Shown in pieces: positions 8,950 to 16,555 of a stretch of DNA of 64,000 nucleotides. Below the pieces are notes generated by a model that saw nothing but the letters and a program-made list of their open reading frames with translations, was not told the DNA's origin and ran no database searches. The DNA lies in the IMG/VR virus record IMGVR_UViG_3300022921_001344, positions 1 through 64,000 of that record; one strand, written 5' to 3'. The position numbers and the translations under genes are program-made. Each line of letters opens with the position of its first letter. The first letter of the stretch is position 1. The stretch comes from a virus.

Positions 8950-10243
8950 TAAAACATTTTGTCCTTATCCTTGGATATCGATAATGACTCAACCTACTGG
9001 TACTGTTAGTTGGTGTTGTGTTGCGAGAGACAATTTTAAAAATGATGACAACACTATGTTCGACCTTAATAAGGGAGACAAAATAGAATCTGTCTGGAAT
9101 AACAATCATATGCGTAAAATCCGTAAGCAAATGATAGAAGGCGATGTGGTAAAAGGTTGCGAACATTGTTATGATTTAGAAGATATGGGTTTTCCTAGTT
9201 ATAGAACAAACTATATCAGAGACTGGTTTGAATATAGCGGAAGAGGAGAGGAAATACATGAGATTATAGAACGCAGTATAAACAACGACTATAAAGTAGA
9301 AGAATCTCCAATGTACTTGGATTTTAGGTTAGGCAATATGTGTAACCTGAAGTGTAGAATGTGTCAACCTCAAAATTCAAGTCAAATACAAAAAGAATAT
9401 AAAAAAATAGAAACTGCTGATCCAATGGCAGGAAAATTTATTAAGGACAATTTCACCTGGGGTCAATTTGTTGATCACTTAACGCCATGGCAAGATGATC
9501 CGGAGTTTCTGCGTCAAGTAGAAGAATGGTTACCCAGTGTTAGTAAATTATATTTCACTGGAGGAGAGCCAACTATTATAGAACGTGTATATTGGATCAT
9601 GGAAAAATGTGTTGAAATGGGTATAGCCCAAAATATTGAATTGGTATTTAATAGTAATATGACTAACGTTCAAGGAAGATTTTTAAATTTAGTAGAGCAG
9701 TTTAAAAATGTTTTAATGTGTATAAGTGTTGATGCATACGGCAAAGAAAACGAATATATCCGTGGGGCGAGCCATTGGAAACAAGTAGATAAAAATATTA
9801 GAAAATATTGTGAAAGTGAAGTTGTAGGTAGAATTTTATTTTCACCAGTAATACAAGTTTATAATATTTTAACAATTACTAAATTATTAGATTACTGTGA
9901 AGAATTAGAAGAAGAATACGGTAGAGAAATTTTTGTTACGTTTTTAATATGTGATTATCCAACAAGTTTAGATTTTAGAATCTGTCCGGAGCAAGTTAGA
10001 GAAGTTGCGGCAGGAAGATTAGAGCAATGGCTTAAACGCAGTAAAGTACTTGTAAACAGGCCTGAAAATGTACAAAGTATAGAAGCAACAATAAAGGCAT
10101 TAAAAGAAAATCGTAAAGAGAATTGGAGACAAGAATTAAAGACTTTTCAAAAGTATACAAATTTATTAGACAAGCAAAGAGACGAATGCATGGAAGATGC
10201 ATTACCGGAATTATATAGATTAATGTATCAATCAAATAGGTAA
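8936..10243 (+). CDS. Twitch/SPASM-type radical SAM protein (copy 6)
   Basis: 435 residues. N-terminal Cys9 (FCPYPW), Cys27-Cys28, Cys75 and Cys78; core CNLKCRMC with Cys136, Cys140 and Cys143; TGGEP near residue 204. The C-terminal third is charged and probably helical. It is the last radical SAM member of the block and is followed by a 40-residue protein and the carbamoyltransferase. The substrate is unknown. Confidence 0.88.
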   Translation: MEEYSKTFCPYPWISIMTQPTGTVSWCCVARDNFKNDDNTMFDLNKGDKIESVWNNNHMRKIRKQMIEGDVVKGCEHCYDLEDMGFPSYRTNYIRDWFEYSGRGEEIHEIIERSINNDYKVEESPMYLDFRLGNMCNLKCRMCQPQNSSQIQKEYKKIETADPMAGKFIKDNFTWGQFVDHLTPWQDDPEFLRQVEEWLPSVSKLYFTGGEPTIIERVYWIMEKCVEMGIAQNIELVFNSNMTNVQGRFLNLVEQFKNVLMCISVDAYGKENEYIRGASHWKQVDKNIRKYCESEVVGRILFSPVIQVYNILTITKLLDYCEELEEEYGREIFVTFLICDYPTSLDFRICPEQVREVAAGRLEQWLKRSKVLVNRPENVQSIEATIKALKENRKENWRQELKTFQKYTNLLDKQRDECMEDALPELYRLMYQSNR

Positions 10244-10247
10244 TATT

Positions 10248-10370
10248 ATGGAAGAAAATAAAGATAAAAAAGAAATTAATGATGAATTAGAATTGACTCC
10301 TGAAGAGGAAGAACAACTAAAAAAGAAATTAGAAGAATTAAGAAAAAGAGACCCTTTTATATATAGATGA
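10248..10370 (+). CDS. Small charged protein, 40 aa
   Basis: The frame encodes 40 residues, almost entirely charged (MEENKDKKEI... ending RKRDPFIYR), predicted as a single helix with a LTPEEEEQLKKK segment. It fills the whole gap between copy 6 and the carbamoyltransferase, and its TGA overlaps the next ATG (ATGA). This is good evidence that it is translated. It might be a small partner of a neighbouring enzyme. No family recognised. Confidence 0.65.
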   Translation: MEENKDKKEINDELELTPEEEEQLKKKLEELRKRDPFIYR

Positions 10371-11881
10371 GAATATTAGGTTTAAGTTTTGGATTTCATG
10401 ATGCAGGAGTCTGTATGCTTGATAACGAAACCATAGAATTTGCAAGTCATAGTGAAAGATATAGTAAAATAAAAAACGATCCTTGGCTAAACCATGAAAT
10501 AATTGCAGATGCTATTGCAGGCGGTAAACCTGATGTTATAGTCTTACATGAAAAAGCATGGGCCAAACGTGCAAGAAATATATATGCAGGTAATTGGTCG
10601 GCATTCAAGGAACCTACACAAACAGAATGGATTAAAAAGTTTTATCCAGAACTAAAAGATATACCTATTGTAGATTATTGGCATCACGAAACACATGCGG
10701 CCGCAGGTGTACTAACAAGCAAGTTTGATAATGCAACGGTAATGGTTATAGATGCTATAGGAGAATTTGATACTGCAACTATTTGGGATTGGAATTGTGG
10801 TATACTAGAAAAGAAAGATAGTGTAAAGTTTCCTAACAGTATAGGATTATTTTATAGTGCCATAACAGCTCTAGTTGGATTGAAACCAATGGAAGATGAA
10901 TATATACTTATGGGCATGGCCGCATACGGTGAACCTAAGTATGCCAAATATTTAGAAAAAACTTTGTTTAAAAACAACACATTAAAAACAAGAAAAAATT
11001 TACAAAGAGGATTACCAAAGAATTTTTTAAATAGAGATCAATACACTACAGTAGATGAATTTGGGCATACAAAAATAGACTACGATATAGCCGCAAGTGC
11101 TCAAAAAGTAGTAGAAGATAAAGTTATGGCATACGCCAGAAAAGCAAAAAAGATTGCAAAACACAAAAATTTAGTTTTTATGGGTGGTGTATCATTAAAT
11201 TGTGTAGCAAATAGTTTGTTACATAATCTTTTTGATAACATTTATATAATGCCTAACCCGGGTGACTGCGGAAGTAGTTTAGGGGCGGCGGCATTGTATC
11301 TGTATAACGAAACAGGCAAGTTAGTTAATTGGCATGATCCATATTTAGGATATAATATAGAGGGTAAATATCCTATTGAAAAATCACTAGAAAGTTTAAG
11401 AGCGGGGGAAATATTTGGTATAGCGAATGGTAGAGCAGAATTTGGGCCTAGAGCATTAGGTAATAGGACATTGTGTTCCGATCCTAGAGGAAGTACAATT
11501 AAGGACAAAATGAATGTTATTAAAAAACGACAAAAGTTTAGACCATTTGCACCAATGATTTTAGAGGAGCATGTACACGAATATTTTGAAATGCCAGGAG
11601 GTATTTCACATGCACCTTACATGCAGTTTGTAGCAAAGTGCAAAAAGCCAGAAGAGTTTCCTGCCATTGTACATAAAGACGGAACAAGTCGAGTACAAAC
11701 AGTTAGACGCAGTGAACACCCTGAATTACATAAATTATTAACTCTCTTTTACAAAGAAACTGGTTGCCCTATGCTTGTAAATACAAGTTTAAATATTAAG
11801 GGTCAACCTATAGTTAATGACGAAAAAGATGCAGAAACATTTGCAAAGCATTACGGAGTAAAAGTACATGTCAGAGATTAA
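10367..11881 (+). CDS. Carbamoyltransferase (NodU/CmcH/TobZ family)
   Basis: 504 residues. N-terminal Kae1-like domain: GLSFGFHDAGV (residues 5-15) and the metal/adenylate-binding HHETHAA (His106, His107, His110). Later come MGGVSLNCVAN, the PNPGDCGSSLGAA block and the C-terminal GPRALGNRTLC motif. The family uses carbamoyl phosphate and ATP to place a carbamoyl group on a sugar or antibiotic hydroxyl. It is somewhat short compared with TobZ (about 570) but all main motifs are present. Coupled to its neighbours by ATGA and a 14-base overlap. Inferred to carbamoylate the glycan or product made by this block. Confidence 0.88.
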   Translation: MRILGLSFGFHDAGVCMLDNETIEFASHSERYSKIKNDPWLNHEIIADAIAGGKPDVIVLHEKAWAKRARNIYAGNWSAFKEPTQTEWIKKFYPELKDIPIVDYWHHETHAAAGVLTSKFDNATVMVIDAIGEFDTATIWDWNCGILEKKDSVKFPNSIGLFYSAITALVGLKPMEDEYILMGMAAYGEPKYAKYLEKTLFKNNTLKTRKNLQRGLPKNFLNRDQYTTVDEFGHTKIDYDIAASAQKVVEDKVMAYARKAKKIAKHKNLVFMGGVSLNCVANSLLHNLFDNIYIMPNPGDCGSSLGAAALYLYNETGKLVNWHDPYLGYNIEGKYPIEKSLESLRAGEIFGIANGRAEFGPRALGNRTLCSDPRGSTIKDKMNVIKKRQKFRPFAPMILEEHVHEYFEMPGGISHAPYMQFVAKCKKPEEFPAIVHKDGTSRVQTVRRSEHPELHKLLTLFYKETGCPMLVNTSLNIKGQPIVNDEKDAETFAKHYGVKVHVRD

Positions 11882-12065
11882 TTGGCATAATATACAACGC
11901 AAACTAGAAGGCAGATGTCACATGTGCGGTGGTGAATTACCTGATCATAGAGGCGTATGTCCTGTGTACGGAGAAGAACTTAAGAAAAGATATGACTCCT
12001 TAAATGAATCTGTAAAAAAAATAAGTGATATAGCACAAGATATAATAAAGAAGCATAATGTTTGA
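11868..12065 (+). CDS. Small zinc-ribbon-like protein, 65 aa
   Basis: 65 residues. CHMCGGELPDHRGVC carries a CxxC and a third cysteine, with His24 as a possible fourth ligand, so a small metal-binding knuckle is likely. It is followed by a helical tail. It overlaps the carbamoyltransferase by 14 bases and the giant repeat gene by 8, so it is part of the same translational chain. Function unknown. Confidence 0.65.
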   Translation: MSEINWHNIQRKLEGRCHMCGGELPDHRGVCPVYGEELKKRYDSLNESVKKISDIAQDIIKKHNV

Positions 12066-15000
12066 TATATTCTATATAGGCAAAAACGAAACATTAGAGA
12101 AAGATTTTCCTTTCGCTAAACAAGTACCGAGCCATGAAGATATAAATCCTATTACAAAGATGTATTGGGTGGTGGAACCTAATATAGAAGTAATAGATTC
12201 AGAAGTTTTTAATTATAGACCTGAAAGTTTTGATATGGAATATAAACATATATGGAAATGGGACGATCAAAATTATGGTGGTATATCATTAATACCAAAA
12301 AATAAAACAGAAGGTATAAAAGAAATTAATAAAGTAGTTTGTAAAAAATCTTTTACAAAATTAAATACTAAGACACCAGGAAAATACTTTGAAAATAACC
12401 CCTACGCAACCCATGTTTGGTGTATTGATCCTGAATACAAATTGCCTGAGGATTTAAATTGGGCACCTAACAATTTTGAACCTAACTTTATACATAGTTT
12501 TCATTTAAGAGGACAATTAGAGCATAAGTATCCTGCAGAAGAAGGAGGTATCAAACTTTATCCTAGAAACTGGAAAGAATGCGATACAAAATATCATAAT
12601 TTTTTAAATGCAAGTGCAACATATCCTGTATTTTATGTTAAAGATGTAGAAGATTATTCTCAACGTAAAATATTTACAGATGATTATGTGTGGCTTATTG
12701 ATTCACAATATAAGATAAACGCAGGTACTCTAGATTGGGTTCCAAATCCTTTTGAGGACACAATGATACATGTATTTAAAATGCCATATCAATTACAAGA
12801 AAAATATCCTATGGCAATGGGCGGTATAAGACTCGTACCTAAAAAATGGCATGAAGCAGAAACAAAAATACATCCTGCTTGTCCTGTAGAAGATGAAAGT
12901 TATGACGTATTCTATGTAGATGAAGATGAGTTTACGGCTGAATCATATACAGAATGTGCCGAACGTAGTAAAACAGATTGGTTCTGGGTAGTAGACAGAG
13001 AGTTTCAATTTAACGGAAAACTATTATATGTACCTGCTATACACGAAAGAGATTATATACATGTATTTAAGGTCCCGGGACATTTAGAAGAAAGATATCC
13101 ACCCGATTATACAGACGCATGGGATAATCGATGTGGCGGTATTAGACTTGTACATAAAGAGTTTGATTTCACTAAACACAAATATCAAAAAGATATTGTG
13201 CCTGTTAGGTATGATATTTTTTATACAGATAATATAAATGATTATGAATCAGCGGCTAGAAAGAGTAGAACAAAAATGTTTTGGTTAGTTGACAACGAGC
13301 ACGAACTAAATGATGTTTTTAAATATGTTCCTGCTAAGTACGATCAAAAAACAATACAAGTATTTAAAATACCTAACCAGTTAGAACATAAGTATCCAAA
13401 AAGTATTACTAACATAAGCGACAATAGATGTGGTGGTGTTAAGTTAGTACCTAAAGCATATAATACTGACAGCATTAAATATGTTGCTACTAATCCTACT
13501 AGCGATAGAAGTTACCCAGTTATTAAAGTTGATAACGTTGACGAGTATACAGAAGTATTTCAAGACTGTTGGATTGTTGACCGTGAGTACGAAATAAATC
13601 AAAAGATTGAATGGGCACCACCATTGTTTCAACAAAATTGCATTCATACATTTCATGTTGGAGATCAACTAAGACATAAGTATCCTGAAAGCATAGGTGG
13701 ACTTAGATGGGTACCAGTAGATTGGAGTGGCGACATAGTCATACATGCAGAAATGCTAAATGCTATACCAGAGTATCCTATTTACTTTGTAGATGACCCC
13801 TCAATAAATCCTAAAAAAGATCACAGTTGTTGGGTAGCAGATAAATCATACCGCTTAGATGAAAGTATAAAATGGGCACCAAGTTCCTTTGACATAGACA
13901 AAGTTCATGTTTTTCATGTACACAATCAATTAACAAACAAATATCCAGAAGAAATGGGAGGCTTATATTGGTATCCTGATAGCAGTACAGAAGAATTAAA
14001 AATACATAAAGAACCTTTAGTTATAAATGCCAAAACATTCCCGGTATATAGAGTAAGTAATCCAAGTGACTATAACGATATTACAGAAGATTGCTGGTTA
14101 GTGGACGAAGAGTATGTGTTAGATGATAATGATTTTAAATTTATTCCATGGCAGAACGAAAACGAAAAAGACCAAATACATGTTTATCAAGTTAGCGGAC
14201 AGTTAGAGCATAAGTATCCAGATGAGATGGGAGGTATATATTGGGTACCTGCTAATCATAAAGATAGCAAATTAAATATTCATAACACAACACCATTTGG
14301 AGAACAACTTACATTTCCTGTGTTTGAATCTGAAGAGCAAGGCCGTATAAAAACTTCAACTAGTTGGTTTTGGGTTATAGATCCAGATGTAAATGTACTT
14401 GAAACTTTTGATTTTAGGTTTGTACCTAAAATTTGGGATAATGGAAAAACACATGTATGGCAAAAACTAAATCCAATTACGGGTAGGCAGTACGATTACG
14501 GTGGTGTAATGTTATGTCCTAAAGTAGCACAGACAAAGGGTAGACCGAAATATATTAGGGAACCTGCATGTACACAAAAAGAATATCCAGTGTATAAGTT
14601 ACAGGCAGATGACTATAAAGACGGCTTACAGAAGGTCTATGAGCGTCTAGCAGGGGATTGTGCAACAGATATGTATTGGATTGTAGATGCTTACACCCAA
14701 ATAGATCAAGATTTTAAATTTGATTATTATCCAACACAATGGGATAAAAAGAACGTTCATATATGGCAAAACGAGGATGGAGAATTTAGAAATATTAGAT
14801 TAGTACCTAAAGAAACATTTTTAGATAGACAATATACTGATAAAGAGATTGCTAACAATAGTTTTGAACATCTAAAATTAATAAATACTATAGCAAGCCT
14901 TAAGCCTAAATGGCCAGTTATCCACTTGCAGAGTTTAGAACGCAAAGAGTTTATAAACGCGATAAAGGACATAGAAACCCCCTTTGTTTGGACTGTAGAC

Positions 15001-15900
15001 CCAGATGTCAAAGTGGAACAAGACGTGCTTGACCGTGGATTCATGCCTTTGATTACTGACGTAAACAAAATTCATACATGGCAGAAAATAAATTCCAGAA
15101 CAAAAAAAGTTCATGCATACGGCGGCTTAAGATTATGGCCCACTAATTTAGACCTTGATAATATAAAATCTGACGATCTTAAATTTAATAGATTTAAAAA
15201 TTTACAATATGTAAAATCCCCAGGCTCTATTACTAATGAATATGATATTGTGTTTTTATCATATAAAGAAAAGGGTGCAGAAGAACGATATAATAATTTA
15301 AAAGAAAAATACAATATTATATGGATTAAAGACATAGAGGGAATCTTTAATGCACATAAGAAAGCATCTGAAGAAGTAAATAGTAGTATGTTCTGGGTCG
15401 TAGATGCTGATGCAGATATAGTTGACGACTTTGATTTTTCCTATATACCTGATGTATATGATGAAGAAGTTGTACATGTATGGGGAAGTAAAAATCCAGT
15501 CAATAATTTAGAATATGGTTATGGAGGAGTAAAACTGTTTCCAACTAATATGGTTAGAGAAGCAGACACTTGGGGTATTGATTTTACAACTGGTTTGAGT
15601 AGTAGGTTTAAATCTATGCCTCAAATCAGTTGTATTACAAACTTTAATGTTGACGAATTTAGTACATGGCGTAGTGCGTTCAGAGAATGTGTAAAATTAA
15701 CATTAAATAATGACGAAGAAAGTAATCAAAGATTAGAGGCTTGGTTAAAATGTGATACTGAAGCACAATTTGTAGAATATGCAAGAAAAGGTGCTGAAGA
15801 AGGCAATAAATATGCCAAAGAAAATATTAACAACATAGAAAATTTAAATAAAATAAACGACTTTAAATGGTTAAATGAGCAATATAATAAATCTAAATAG
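12058..15900 (+). CDS. 1280-aa protein of twelve glycosyltransferase-like repeats
   Basis: Twelve tandem units of 85-110 residues begin at about residues 1, 106, 191, 284, 387, 488, 575, 663, 755, 845, 954 and 1064. Each has a FWVVD-type strand, a W/Y-P loop, a VHVF or HVW strand, often QLEHKYP, and GGI-x-L-x-P. Units 2-8 form one subtype (HKYP) and units 9-12 another (YGGV). Only unit 12 looks like a fuller GT-A domain, with an LSYKEKGAE start, GIFNAHKKA and a DADAD metal-type motif. A separate 105-residue C-terminal domain (TWRSAFRECVKL) follows. No signal peptide. Enzyme, lectin-like scaffold or modification substrate are all possible. Confidence 0.7.
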   Translation: MFDIFYIGKNETLEKDFPFAKQVPSHEDINPITKMYWVVEPNIEVIDSEVFNYRPESFDMEYKHIWKWDDQNYGGISLIPKNKTEGIKEINKVVCKKSFTKLNTKTPGKYFENNPYATHVWCIDPEYKLPEDLNWAPNNFEPNFIHSFHLRGQLEHKYPAEEGGIKLYPRNWKECDTKYHNFLNASATYPVFYVKDVEDYSQRKIFTDDYVWLIDSQYKINAGTLDWVPNPFEDTMIHVFKMPYQLQEKYPMAMGGIRLVPKKWHEAETKIHPACPVEDESYDVFYVDEDEFTAESYTECAERSKTDWFWVVDREFQFNGKLLYVPAIHERDYIHVFKVPGHLEERYPPDYTDAWDNRCGGIRLVHKEFDFTKHKYQKDIVPVRYDIFYTDNINDYESAARKSRTKMFWLVDNEHELNDVFKYVPAKYDQKTIQVFKIPNQLEHKYPKSITNISDNRCGGVKLVPKAYNTDSIKYVATNPTSDRSYPVIKVDNVDEYTEVFQDCWIVDREYEINQKIEWAPPLFQQNCIHTFHVGDQLRHKYPESIGGLRWVPVDWSGDIVIHAEMLNAIPEYPIYFVDDPSINPKKDHSCWVADKSYRLDESIKWAPSSFDIDKVHVFHVHNQLTNKYPEEMGGLYWYPDSSTEELKIHKEPLVINAKTFPVYRVSNPSDYNDITEDCWLVDEEYVLDDNDFKFIPWQNENEKDQIHVYQVSGQLEHKYPDEMGGIYWVPANHKDSKLNIHNTTPFGEQLTFPVFESEEQGRIKTSTSWFWVIDPDVNVLETFDFRFVPKIWDNGKTHVWQKLNPITGRQYDYGGVMLCPKVAQTKGRPKYIREPACTQKEYPVYKLQADDYKDGLQKVYERLAGDCATDMYWIVDAYTQIDQDFKFDYYPTQWDKKNVHIWQNEDGEFRNIRLVPKETFLDRQYTDKEIANNSFEHLKLINTIASLKPKWPVIHLQSLERKEFINAIKDIETPFVWTVDPDVKVEQDVLDRGFMPLITDVNKIHTWQKINSRTKKVHAYGGLRLWPTNLDLDNIKSDDLKFNRFKNLQYVKSPGSITNEYDIVFLSYKEKGAEERYNNLKEKYNIIWIKDIEGIFNAHKKASEEVNSSMFWVVDADADIVDDFDFSYIPDVYDEEVVHVWGSKNPVNNLEYGYGGVKLFPTNMVREADTWGIDFTTGLSSRFKSMPQISCITNFNVDEFSTWRSAFRECVKLTLNNDEESNQRLEAWLKCDTEAQFVEYARKGAEEGNKYAKENINNIENLNKINDFKWLNEQYNKSK

Positions 15901-16555
15901 TTGGAAGGAAGTTACAGAATATATTGATAAAGGATTCTGGAAACCTACACCTAGTTATTTTGAACATATAGTCCAGCATGGAAACTATTATCCTGCACAC
16001 GCATTTAGCAAAGGACAGTTAGCAAGTAAAAGTTGGTTATTAAACGAACTTTATCACACATATCCTAAAATTCCTAATGTTAATGTAGCAATATTAGGTA
16101 GTTGGATAGGTGCATTAGTTGAACCATTACATCAAAATTTCAATATAGAAAGAATATATGGAATAGATACAGATGCAGAAGCAATAGAAAAATCAGAAAA
16201 ATTAAATCAACCTTTTGTACAAGACAGTTGGAAATATAAAGGGATAGTAGCAGATGTAGACATGTTAGATTGCAGTAATATGGAGTTTGAAACGAGTGGA
16301 GAACTAATTAATGTAAAACCTGATTGGATAATAAACACTAGTTGTGAGCATATGAGTACAGGTTGGTTCGATACTGTGGATTCAGATCAATTAATTATAA
16401 TGCAAACTAACGATTCTCCAGATTTCGAGGGTCACATAAACCCTGTGGCAAGTTTAAAAGACATGGAACTACTCTATCCACTTAGTAATTCAATGTTTTC
16501 TGGCCAATTAAAGACACCTGCATACACTCGTTTTATGCAAATAGGATACAAATAA
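15875..16555 (+). CDS. Class I SAM-dependent methyltransferase-like protein
   Basis: 226 residues. The Rossmann signature is visible: VAILGSWIGALVEPL (motif I, residues 69-83) and the acidic GIDTDAEA strand end about 13 residues later. These indicate a SAM-binding methyltransferase. INTSCEHM near residue 155 takes the place of the usual motif IV. It overlaps the repeat gene by 26 bases and ends the plus-strand block. Its stop directly abuts the stop of the converging lipoprotein gene with no base between. It probably methylates the same product as the other tailoring enzymes (inference). Confidence 0.7.
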   Translation: MSNIINLNSWKEVTEYIDKGFWKPTPSYFEHIVQHGNYYPAHAFSKGQLASKSWLLNELYHTYPKIPNVNVAILGSWIGALVEPLHQNFNIERIYGIDTDAEAIEKSEKLNQPFVQDSWKYKGIVADVDMLDCSNMEFETSGELINVKPDWIINTSCEHMSTGWFDTVDSDQLIIMQTNDSPDFEGHINPVASLKDMELLYPLSNSMFSGQLKTPAYTRFMQIGYK

